Shown here: piece after piece, positions 26,818-33,568 of the stretch
Numbering within the stretch: position 1 is the stretch's first letter
How the letters are laid out: every line of letters starts with the position of its first letter
From: Candidatus Pelagibacter sp.
GTDB lineage: Bacteria > Pseudomonadota > Alphaproteobacteria > Paracaedibacterales > CAIOTO01
Reading direction: 5' to 3'
Length of the DNA stretch: 33,568 nucleotides
NCBI GenBank assembly: GCA_013823725.1
Contig: PNMQ01000004.1
Location: forward strand, 1-33,568
Notes under the pieces: generated by a model
What the model was told of the DNA's origin: nothing
Database searches by the model: none
Seen by the model: the letters and a program-made list of their open reading frames with translations, nothing else
Program-made: the position numbers and the translations under genes

Positions 26818-26950
26818 TGAAAAAATAACAAAAATTTTTTCTCTATTAGCGTTATGCGATTTGGAAAATGTTAGTGCATCAAGTTCTGAAGATTCTGATG
26901 AAACCACAGAGTGCAAATATCCATCCTCAAATTCAACAGATGCATTATAA
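26817..26950 (+). pseudogene. Small secreted protein gene broken in a poly-A run
   Basis: ATG followed by six As and TAA gives M-K-K-stop. If one A is added, the frame continues as MKKITKIFSLLALC, then DLENVSASSSEDSDETTECKYP and on to a TAA at 26950, about 44 residues in all. This has a basic start, a hydrophobic core and an acidic, Ser-rich remainder, as in a small exported protein. The strong ribosome site upstream supports a real start. The lesion is one nucleotide in a homopolymer: mutation, transcriptional slippage site or sequencing error. Confidence 0.5.
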
Positions 26951-27117
26951 GATGAGAAAAAAAATAAATTAGATTGAATTATCACCCATGTTAAATCTTA
27001 AACATGCATGTGGCCACCAATGAAATTAAATATCTTTAAAATAAGCAATTTAAAAGCGGTATTTATTTTACTATTCCTTAATTTCTTCATGATTTAATTA
27101 AATCAATCAAATTGTGA

Positions 27118-29763
27118 ATGCGTCGGATTATGAAATTAGTGAACACATCGTTACAAAAATTAGCAACTCATAAAAAAATATGGGTCATTGTAATTGCAAT
27201 CCTTGCTTTCAGTACTTTTTGGCATGTTTTGACAATTGAAAAACATAAAAAAGATCTGATTGCAGCAACGGAAAGTTACAAAAGCACAGCAGAAAAGGAC
27301 TTTAATTTAACGTATCAAAATATTAACGATATGATTAAACAAGTTTATCAAAAATTAAAAACCATAAGCGTTCTACCTGGTGTTAAAAATTTAAATGCTG
27401 GCAAAGATATTCCCAGCGAAGAAACCATAGAGACCATATATCAACTTTTTCACAATTTGAACGAATCTATTGCTGTTTCAAAACTGCATATCTCCACCAT
27501 TAATTCAAATGCTGAAGCATCCATAGATGACAAGCAAGCTTTGCTCAAACCATTAATGACTATCGATAATTCTATAAACTCTCTTGATAACAGCTCGAAA
27601 CGATACAGTATACTGAGCAATCAATGGAACTTAGCAAAAAAAAACAATAAATCAGCAGCAAATGAAGCTTCTGAATATCGTCAAATCAAAGAGCAAATGC
27701 AATGGTTTGAAGCAAATTACAATTCATTAGACAAAATTCAAAATGAAATACCTTTATCCAGTGGTTCTTTAACGGATAGTGATCATTTTGGAAAAACAGA
27801 TAGAAACGACTCAAGAACTATTATTTTCTCCGTTCCGTATTATGACCAAAGCGGAAAATTTAAAGGATGTATTTCAATCGTAATATCGATGAAAGAAATA
27901 GAAAAAAGACTTCCACAAAAAGGATATACACTATTTAATAAAAACTACAAAATATTTATGAAGTCCAAAAATTCAATTCAAGTGGATGCATCTAAAGAGT
28001 ATATTGAAAAAGGAACCATCGATCCAAGCTTAGTTTTTTCAAAAAATAAAGAAGTTAATTTTCACGACCCACGTAGTTCTTGGGTTTTATGGAGTGGTAT
28101 TTCAAATAAAGAATTTGAAATGGATAGCAGCTTTGTTAATCTTGAAAAATTTAATAGATTCATTCATCTTATGGTCATTGGCTGGATGTCGTTTGCATGC
28201 TTTACACAAATTAGACGAATCTTAAGAAACGCACGTGAACAAGATAAACAAAAAGCACTAGCAACTATAGGTAACTTAATCACGCGATTATCGAACGATG
28301 ATTATGAATTTGAAGTTCCCCATACCCATCGCAATGATAATATTGGAGAAGTCGCACGAGCTCTTCACGTTATGAGAGAAAAGGGAATAAGATTAATTCA
28401 AGTTCGCGCAGGACTTGATAATATCAACACATTCTTGATGATTTGTGATAATGAAAAAGTCATTCAATACGCCAATCCTTCTTTCTTACAATTTTTTAGC
28501 CGATTTTTAGGTATTCCAGCACAACAAATTATCGGAAAACCAACTTCGTTTTTGAGGAATAATATTTTGGAGAATCTGATTATTAGAGAATCTGATGACA
28601 AACAAAGACTTGAATTTGGAAATCATGTGCTAGAAGTTATGGCGTCTCCCATATTTATAGGTAATCAAGAACATGTTGGATCCGTCATTATATGCAATGA
28701 TATAACCAACGAATTACAAACCTTACAAGAAGTTGAAGCAATTGTTGACGGTGTGTTGAATGGAGACTTATCTCTAAGCATTAATACTTCCGAACAATCA
28801 GGAGCCCTTTTAAAAATTTCAATAGGTATTAATCAGTTGATCAGGAAACTATCATCAACATTTGGTGAAATCCAAAAGGTCATGTCTTCGCTTGAAAAGA
28901 ACGACTTATCACAGTTTCTTCACGATGATTACAAGGGACAATTCCTAACATTAAAAAATTCTATTAATAACGCGCTCAATGGTCTGTCTTCAACCATCAG
29001 AATTTTTAGTGATAACACTCAATTTATTGCTAAAGCAAGCAACCAAACGGTAGAAGCTCTTTCTCAAATAACCTCAGGTGCACAACATCAACTTACGTCC
29101 ATCACACAACTGGCGGAAACCATCCAAAATGCAACAATATCTATCACAGATGTTGCAAATAATACAGACAAAGCAAGCCACCTTGCACAAACATCTGTTG
29201 GATATGTGGATTCAGGGCTTATTCTGATGCAACATATGATGGAAGTGGTAAACAAGCTTGATGAAAACAGCAAACAAATTAGCACCATTACGGATACCAT
29301 TGAAAAAATTTCAAACAAAACAAACTTACTAGCCTTAAATGCTTCTATCGAAGCAGCCCGGGCGGGTGAACAAGGAAAAGGATTCGCCGTTGTTGCTGAT
29401 GAGGTTGGAAAACTAGCTATCAGCACAGCAGGATCTACGCAAGAGATTTCACAACTTGTCGAACAAGCCATGAACGGAACGAGAGAAGCATTTTTAGCCG
29501 TTTCGGAAGTGAATGAAAGTATGAGCAAAATCAAAGAATCAGTATCAACCAGTGACGACATGTTGCGATACGTCTCTCAAATTATGGATCAACAGAAAAA
29601 TACATTGCTTAACACAAATAAAAACGTATCTAGCCTTCGAGAAATCGCAAACAGTAACGCTGCAGCGTCTGAAGAAATTATGGCAACAATTCGTGACTTA
29701 AATCAAATTATCGAAAAAAACCGTATAGAAGTGAATAAATTTCAAACACGTGATACCCATTAA
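27118..29763 (+). CDS. Methyl-accepting chemotaxis protein with PAS and HAMP domains
   Basis: An 881-residue transmembrane chemoreceptor that would signal to CheA/CheW. A first helix lies at about residues 20-40, then a large extracytoplasmic sensor region (about 41-340, Cache-like in layout), and a second helix (about 344-365). Next comes a HAMP region (ending in [11 protein letters not shown]), a PAS-like domain (about 430-545, with [10 protein letters not shown] and IIGKPTSFL), a second HAMP-like linker ([23 protein letters not shown]), and the signalling hairpin. The conserved tip [23 protein letters not shown] lies near residue 744. No C-terminal CheR-binding pentapeptide is seen. No flagellar or che genes are in the window. 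The ATG is preceded by no clear ribosome site; a second ATG follows three codons later. Confidence 0.92.
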   Translation: MRRIMKLVNTSLQKLATHKKIWVIVIAILAFSTFWHVLTIEKHKKDLIAATESYKSTAEKDFNLTYQNINDMIKQVYQKLKTISVLPGVKNLNAGKDIPSEETIETIYQLFHNLNESIAVSKLHISTINSNAEASIDDKQALLKPLMTIDNSINSLDNSSKRYSILSNQWNLAKKNNKSAANEASEYRQIKEQMQWFEANYNSLDKIQNEIPLSSGSLTDSDHFGKTDRNDSRTIIFSVPYYDQSGKFKGCISIVISMKEIEKRLPQKGYTLFNKNYKIFMKSKNSIQVDASKEYIEKGTIDPSLVFSKNKEVNFHDPRSSWVLWSGISNKEFEMDSSFVNLEKFNRFIHLMVIGWMSFACFTQIRRILRNAREQDKQKALATIGNLITRLSNDDYEFEVPHTHRNDNIGEVARALHVMREKGIRLIQVRAGLDNINTFLMICDNEKVIQYANPSFLQFFSRFLGIPAQQIIGKPTSFLRNNILENLIIRESDDKQRLEFGNHVLEVMASPIFIGNQEHVGSVIICNDITNELQTLQEVEAIVDGVLNGDLSLSINTSEQSGALLKISIGINQLIRKLSSTFGEIQKVMSSLEKNDLSQFLHDDYKGQFLTLKNSINNALNGLSSTIRIFSDNTQFIAKASNQTVEALSQITSGAQHQLTSITQLAETIQNATISITDVANNTDKASHLAQTSVGYVDSGLILMQHMMEVVNKLDENSKQISTITDTIEKISNKTNLLALNASIEAARAGEQGKGFAVVADEVGKLAISTAGSTQEISQLVEQAMNGTREAFLAVSEVNESMSKIKESVSTSDDMLRYVSQIMDQQKNTLLNTNKNVSSLREIANSNAAASEEIMATIRDLNQIIEKNRIEVNKFQTRDTH

Positions 29764-29784
29764 GCTCTACGCCTTACAAGAAGA

Positions 29785-29813
29785 AAAAAAGTCGTTTCAA
29801 AAACGACTTTTTT
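29785..29813. terminator. Bidirectional terminator between chemoreceptor and plsY
   Basis: AAAAAAGTCGTTT (29785-29797) and AAACGACTTTTTT (29801-29813) form a perfect 13-bp stem with a 3-nt loop. The A-tract and T-tract let it act for the + strand chemoreceptor gene and the - strand hisS-plsY operon, which converge here. Confidence 0.9.
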
Positions 29814-29824
29814 CTGTTCATTCC

Positions 29825-30595
29825 CTATACAACCACAACGTCTTCCTGTTTTTTGAGAATGCGCATTATGTTTTTAATGTGACTTAACAATATAATAAAC
29901 ATAATAATCATTACAAAAATAGCACTTTGTTGTGTAAATATATAATTCCAATATTTTGACTCGGTAACCTGATCAATCGTCATCATAAAATGACTGAAGA
30001 CAAAATTAATAAGACTTACACTAACAAAAGCTATCAACGCAGACATTGACGATGTCTTAGTGATTTTATAAGAAATAAACCACACTGCAAGAATAGAGCC
30101 AAATACATACGGATCGCATACAGCTAAAACACCAAGAGCTGTAGCAACACCTTTGCCACCTTTTAGTTTTAACCAAATAGGGAATATATGACCCAGAATA
30201 ACCAAGATAGAAATCATATAAATTACAAAGTCATTGATAAAACTTAGATTTTCAAAATCTGCCTCTGACCTTAGAGCTAAGATAAGAATGAATGAAACAA
30301 TTAAACCTTTAGAAAAATCAAATAGAAGGGTCAATGCAGCGACATATTTGTCGCCTGTTCTTAACGCATTCGTTGCACCAATATTTCCAGATCCCAATTC
30401 TTGCAAATTACCTAAGCCTGCCCATTTGGCAAGCAAAAAACCATACGGGACAGATCCCATCAAATAAGCAGAAACAACTAAAAACCAAAAATCTAAATTG
30501 AGAAAGGGAATGAAATTTAAAATAAAAATTCCAGAAGTAAATACCAAAATACCAAAAGACTTCAAGAAAAGATGAATTTTATTATACGTTTTCAT
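29825..30595 (-). CDS. plsY: Glycerol-3-phosphate acyltransferase PlsY
   Basis: Inner-membrane enzyme that moves an acyl group from acyl-phosphate to glycerol-3-phosphate, the first step of phospholipid synthesis (partner PlsX). The substrate motifs GSVPYG, GSGNIGATN (residues 68-76) and GHIFPIWLKLKGGKGVAT are present. The protein has 256 residues against a usual 200 or so: an extra N-terminal membrane helix (about residues 10-32) and a C-terminal extension with another helix (about 222-242). The start ATG overlaps the hisS stop (ATGA), so translation is coupled. The substrate glycerol-3-phosphate might be supplied by the OPA-family protein at 7811-9223, but this is speculative. Confidence 0.94.
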   Translation of the reverse strand: MKTYNKIHLFLKSFGILVFTSGIFILNFIPFLNLDFWFLVVSAYLMGSVPYGFLLAKWAGLGNLQELGSGNIGATNALRTGDKYVAALTLLFDFSKGLIVSFILILALRSEADFENLSFINDFVIYMISILVILGHIFPIWLKLKGGKGVATALGVLAVCDPYVFGSILAVWFISYKITKTSSMSALIAFVSVSLINFVFSHFMMTIDQVTESKYWNYIFTQQSAIFVMIIMFIILLSHIKNIMRILKKQEDVVVV

Positions 30596-31863
30596 ACATC
30601 TACTTTCTGTGATCGAGCATATTTCAAAAATGATTCTATACTTAATTTTTGACTAAACAAAGATAAATCATATAAATGCATCACTGGCTTGAGCACTTTG
30701 AACATAAATTCTTGAGTGTCTTGTTCTGCTGAACCGACAAAACAGAAAAAATGCGCTTGCATATTTTCGGCTAACTGAATGCGTTTAGGCAAAGGGCCTG
30801 TATGTATGATTTCACAGGCAATACCAGATGTTCTTATGGTCTGAGCAATCTTTAAGCACATCATTTTTTGATCTTCTGATTCGGGACACAAGATTATCTT
30901 TATTTCAGAAAGGCTTTCTTGTGGGGCCTGGCATGCCAACATTAATCTTTCTAAACCACAACCAAACCCCACTGAAGGAATATCTGCACCACCCATCAAC
31001 TTTATTAAGCCGTCATATCTTCCTCCACCTAGCAATGTATCTTGCGCACCAAGTGCTGTGGATTTAAATTCAAAAACCGTATGACAATAATAATCTAAAC
31101 CTCTCACAAGACTAGGATTTTCTACAAATGGGATATTCAACTGAGTTAAAGATCTGCATATATTTTCAAAAAATATTTTTGATTCTTCGGTTAAAAAATC
31201 TTTTAATTGCGGTGCACTAGAACAAATTTTTTGATCGTTTTCATTTTTTGAGTCTAATATTCTGAGCGGATTTTTTGCCAAACGGCGCTGACTATCTTCT
31301 GATAAATCATTTTTGAACTGAGTCAAATAATCAACTAAATGTTCTCTGAATTTTTTCCTAGATTCAGAGTCACCCAAAGTATTCAGGTGCAATGTGAAAT
31401 CATGCACATTAATTTTTTTCAAAAGATCATACGCAAACGATAAAAGTTCAACATCTGCTTGGTAAGATTTTTCACCTACATATTCTACGCTAATTTGGTG
31501 AAATTGACGTTGGCGACCTTTTTGTGGGCGTTCATAACGAAAAAATGGACCATACGTAAATCTTTTTTGTGGTAACTGATGGATAAGACCAGACGTCAAC
31601 AATGACCTCATAACAGGTGCCGTTCCTTCAGGGCGTAATGTTATGGACTCTCCACCACGATCAGGGAAAGTATACATCTCTTTACCAACAATATCGGAAT
31701 CTTCTCCCAATGGTTTTAAAAAAACATCCGTGTATTCCATAATGGGTGTTTGAATTTCTTTAAATCCATACAGCTTTGCCAGCTCTTGCGCTTGGTTACA
31801 AATATATCTAAAGCAATCTAAATCTTGATCATATAAATCTTTTGTTCCGCGAACAGATCTCAT
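30592..31863 (-). CDS. hisS: Histidyl-tRNA synthetase
   Basis: Class II synthetase that charges tRNA-His, a cytoplasmic homodimer. The 423-residue length is typical. Visible features are the N-terminal RGTKDLYDQD, motif 1 around FKEIQTPIMEYTDVF, motif 2 TLRPEGTAPVMRSLL then FTYGPFFRYERPQKGRQRQFHQISVEYVG, the histidine-specific LVRGLDYYCHTVFEF, motif 3 SVGFGCGLERL, and GGGRYDGL. The C-terminal anticodon-binding domain is intact. No strong ribosome site precedes the ATG. It is first in the hisS-plsY pair. Confidence 0.97.
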   Translation of the reverse strand: MRSVRGTKDLYDQDLDCFRYICNQAQELAKLYGFKEIQTPIMEYTDVFLKPLGEDSDIVGKEMYTFPDRGGESITLRPEGTAPVMRSLLTSGLIHQLPQKRFTYGPFFRYERPQKGRQRQFHQISVEYVGEKSYQADVELLSFAYDLLKKINVHDFTLHLNTLGDSESRKKFREHLVDYLTQFKNDLSEDSQRRLAKNPLRILDSKNENDQKICSSAPQLKDFLTEESKIFFENICRSLTQLNIPFVENPSLVRGLDYYCHTVFEFKSTALGAQDTLLGGGRYDGLIKLMGGADIPSVGFGCGLERLMLACQAPQESLSEIKIILCPESEDQKMMCLKIAQTIRTSGIACEIIHTGPLPKRIQLAENMQAHFFCFVGSAEQDTQEFMFKVLKPVMHLYDLSLFSQKLSIESFLKYARSQKVDV

Positions 31864-31994
31864 CTTTTTATTATTTTTGAATGTATCTAACTAGCATTGT
31901 ATTGCTTTATAAGATCATATTCAAGAAGACAAAAATACACTGTGCTCTCAATCTTTTCTAAACCATTAATAAATTCATTTTATGTAGGGGTATT

Positions 31995-32126
31995 TCACTT
32001 TCCTTTTCTAAGAATCAGAAGATGCGAAAATGCAAAAATCAAAATAAACAACATATGATATACGTCTCTTAAAATTTCACTTTTTTTGTTAAATAATTCT
32101 CTTGTTACATACTTCTTTTTTTCCAC
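31995..32126 (-). CDS. Possible 43-residue single-span membrane protein
   Basis: A GTG-initiated open frame on the minus strand coding a basic N-terminus (EKKKYVTRELFNKKSE), one hydrophobic span (MLFILIFAFSHLLIL) and a basic end (RKGK). It starts 6 nt after the stop of the frame-broken gene at 32133-32379, as expected of a small operon. No ribosome site is evident and the length is short, so chance is possible in AT-rich DNA. Function unknown. Confidence 0.3.
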   Translation of the reverse strand: MEKKKYVTRELFNKKSEILRDVYHMLFILIFAFSHLLILRKGK

Positions 32127-32132
32127 ACTATA

Positions 32133-32379
32133 TTACTGTTCATTCAGCTTTTGACAAAACACAGATTCATTTTTTTTACCATTTTGACAACTATACTTTT
32201 GTTCACGCTCAACAAAGTCTTGAAATTGAATATCTGAATTAAACATACAATAGTTAGTTGCAACGTTAATGAGGCTGTATCCTTTAAATAAGAACATAAA
32301 ACTACAAATTAATAAAACACTGTATACGTATATATTTTTTAATTACATTTTGTTTAGAAAGATTAGGTTGAATAGTCAT
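32133..32379 (-). pseudogene. Small membrane protein gene with one-base frame lesion
   Basis: ATG at 32379 (minus) opens MTIQPNLSKQNVIK and then meets a stop after 25 codons. If one A is removed from the six-A run after GTA ATT, the frame continues as NVIKNIYVYSVLLICSFMFL, then a short linker, NYCMF, QDFVEREQKYSCQNG and QKLNEQ to a TAA at 32133. The result is an 81-residue protein with a single membrane span and four cysteines, three of them in the last 50 residues. The 54 codons from the internal ATG remain open in the present sequence. No family recognised. Confidence 0.45.
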
Positions 32380-32452
32380 TTTTGCACTCAATAAAACATA
32401 AATTTAAATTTATAATATCAAAAAACGTCATAATCTAAAAAAAATTGATTCA

Positions 32453-33568
32453 TTAGTTAAGCTTGGATAATTGTTCTACGATTTTTTTACACCATGCCAA
32501 TTTTAATCGAGGATCAGACAAATCTGCTAAGAAAGATATTTTATGATCTGGCCTTAATTTAACCATTCCTTTTTGTGCAAATTTTGATTTTTTCAAAAAT
32601 GATAAAAGTTGCTCTGGATTTTTAGGAGAATTATTCTTGAATGTAATAGTCAACCCTTTATTGCCGGCATCAATTTTTTCAATATTAGCCATCCAACAAT
32701 AAATTTTAATGATCAAAATATCCATTAAATTTTTAAATTCTTGAGGAGGTTGACCGAACCTATTGACAATTTCATTCACAAAATCTTCTGCATCTTGAAT
32801 GTGTTTAAGCTTTGCAGATCTTCTATACAGATTCAATCTAACTCCCAAATCTTGCACATAATCTTCAGGAATAAGGACGGGTACACCAACATTAATAAGA
32901 GGGGACCAATCTTCCAAAAGTTCTTCATCAAGTTCTGAATCAATATTGTAATTCTGTTTTAAATTTAAAATAGCTTCTTGTAACATATTCTGGTACATCT
33001 CTATACCAATATCTTTAATATGCCCTGATTGTGCTTCACCCATAATATTACCCGCTCCTCTAATATCAAGATCATGACTTGCTAGACTAAACCCAGACCC
33101 CAAACTATCCAGACGTCTTATCACATCCAACCTTTTTTTAGCCTGTTGTGTTAAACGTTCTTCTGATTCATATGTTAGATATGCATAGCTTGCCTGTGTC
33201 CCTCTTCCAACTCTACCTCTTAACTGATAAAGCTGAGATAATCCAAAAAGATCAACCTTATCCACAATCAATGTATTAGCATTAGGCACATCAATACCAG
33301 ATTCTACAATGTTAGTAGAGAGTAAAATATCAAATTCTTTATCATAAAATTTGGTCATAACATCTTCTAGATCGGTCGCAGATAATTGACCGTGTGCAAT
33401 ACCAATACGAGCCTTTGGCAACATTAATCTAAGCTCTTCTTCTAATTTAGGCAATCTCTCCAATCGAGGTGTCACAAAGAAAACCTGTCCTTGGCGATTC
33501 AATTCTCGTTGAATGCCATCTCTTATGATATATGGGTTAAAAGGAATAATAATGGTTCGAACAGGTTG
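32453..33568 (-). CDS. mfd: Transcription-repair coupling factor Mfd, C-terminal part (5' end outside window)
   Basis: Mfd is an ATP-driven translocase that removes stalled RNA polymerase at DNA lesions and recruits UvrA. The frame is open to the window edge (22 codons upstream of the first possible start, containing VREAI-like residues RTIIIPFNPYIIRDGI). What is present is the second RecA-like domain and the C-terminal domain: FFVTPRLERLPKLEEEL, IAHGQLSATDLEDVMTKFYD, LLSTNIVESGIDVPNANT (motif V), GLSQLYQLRGRVGRGTQASYAYLTY (motif VI), DLDIRGAGNIMGEAQSGHI and the D7 autoinhibitory domain. The 371 visible residues are about one third of a full Mfd. The identification is secure. Confidence 0.96.
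   Translation of the reverse strand, partial: QPVRTIIIPFNPYIIRDGIQRELNRQGQVFFVTPRLERLPKLEEELRLMLPKARIGIAHGQLSATDLEDVMTKFYDKEFDILLSTNIVESGIDVPNANTLIVDKVDLFGLSQLYQLRGRVGRGTQASYAYLTYESEERLTQQAKKRLDVIRRLDSLGSGFSLASHDLDIRGAGNIMGEAQSGHIKDIGIEMYQNMLQEAILNLKQNYNIDSELDEELLEDWSPLINVGVPVLIPEDYVQDLGVRLNLYRRSAKLKHIQDAEDFVNEIVNRFGQPPQEFKNLMDILIIKIYCWMANIEKIDAGNKGLTITFKNNSPKNPEQLLSFLKKSKFAQKGMVKLRPDHKISFLADLSDPRLKLAWCKKIVEQLSKLN

Larger units (their letters stand above)
26563..27117. other. Gene-poor region between parC and the chemoreceptor, with decaying small genes
   Basis: About 550 nt of AT-rich sequence. It holds a 52-codon open frame without a good start (26659-26817), a strong ribosome site and a frame-broken small secreted-protein gene (26817-26950), and about 165 nt of noncoding DNA before the chemoreceptor start. 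I find no RNA gene or clear promoter for the chemoreceptor. It reads as a patch of gene decay. Confidence 0.5.
31864..32452. other. Gene-poor region between hisS and mfd
   Basis: About 590 nt, AT-rich, all expected to be transcribed leftwards from mfd or a promoter within. On the minus strand it holds a frame-broken small membrane-protein gene (32133-32379) and a 43-codon open frame (31995-32126). I see no tRNA or other RNA gene. The 130 nt directly upstream of hisS contains no clean promoter hexamers that I could identify. Confidence 0.5.

Noticed and set aside
26659-26950. Two overlapping small frames considered as a toxin-antitoxin pair
   Set aside because: The TAATG overlap is suggestive, but neither product has toxin or antitoxin features and the second looks like an exported protein.
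26791-26985. 64-codon minus-strand frame ending in many Phe residues
   Set aside because: The Phe/Leu run is simply the complement of the poly-A and Lys/Glu-rich end of the + strand frames; the + strand has a strong ribosome site and a signal-peptide pattern instead.
29088-29561. 157-codon open frame on the minus strand inside the chemoreceptor gene
   Set aside because: It mirrors the conserved signalling domain, whose repeated codon pattern suppresses stops on the other strand; the product is a Ser/Ile-rich sequence with no ribosome site.

Overview
The window is AT-rich chromosomal DNA from an alphaproteobacterium, most likely a host-associated one of the Holosporales/Caedibacter type. The reasons are the ntrY-ntrX-trkA gene order and an NtrX without the sigma-54 loop (both alphaproteobacterial habits), strong A/T codon bias, many poly-A/T runs, several lineage-specific secreted proteins, an organophosphate:phosphate antiporter-family protein, and several genes broken by single-base indels. 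The assignment to order is inference; no 16S rRNA is present. I see no CRISPR array, prophage, transposase or insertion sequence.

Layout. Bases 1-3082 (+): the 3' part of leuS, then arnC and a stand-alone ArnA-type formyltransferase, two enzymes of the lipid A aminoarabinose pathway. Bases 3121-9223 (-): one tight operon read as an OPA-family membrane protein (UhpC/GlpT-like), ntrY, ntrX, trkA. Bases 9364-12105 (+): rsmA and prmC, overlapping by 4 nt, then a secreted low-complexity protein and a clear terminator. Bases 12230-13328 (+): a short orphan atpC, rsfS, and rlmH, whose true 5' end needs a CTG start. Bases 13343-14776 (-): pyruvate kinase. Bases 14964-16246 (+): a good sigma-70 promoter and a frameshifted GH3/NagZ-type gene. 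Bases 16265-17434 (-): a secreted or membrane protein of unknown function; 17626-17985 (+): a solitary CZB-domain protein. Bases 18019-19838 (-): tRNA-Ser(UGA), yebC and an EamA transporter. Bases 19959-26507 (-): parC, sfsA and a TIGR01777-type epimerase in an overlapping operon, a long AT-only inverted repeat, and a very large secreted orphan ending in a His-Tyr-Thr tandem repeat. Bases 26532-27117: a degraded region with a broken small secreted-protein gene. Bases 27118-29763 (+): a large chemoreceptor, facing plsY and hisS (-) across a bidirectional terminator. Bases 31864-32452: remnants of one or two small membrane-protein genes. From 32453 to the right edge (-): the 3' part of mfd.

How the genes fit together. 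Most are housekeeping: translation (leuS, hisS, rsmA, prmC, rsfS, rlmH, yebC, tRNA-Ser), DNA topology and repair (parC, mfd), energy and lipid metabolism (pyk, atpC, plsY). Envelope and environment functions are interleaved: lipid A modification (arnC, arnA-type formyltransferase), NtrYX signalling with potassium uptake control (trkA), possible sensing or import of phosphorylated host metabolites, and chemotaxis (MCP plus a CZB protein).

The observations most worth following up are: (i) three or more single-base frame lesions, mostly at A/T runs, which may be decay, slippage-tolerant genes or sequence errors; (ii) translational coupling of a UhpC-like protein to NtrY, echoing the UhpC-UhpB-UhpA layout; (iii) the secreted orphan with the 9-bp repeat, preceded by a 70-bp AT-only inverted repeat; and (iv) a ParC whose two main quinolone-contact positions are both alanine. 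None of these amounts to a proven new system. The strongest candidate for undescribed biology is the UhpC-like/NtrYX module.
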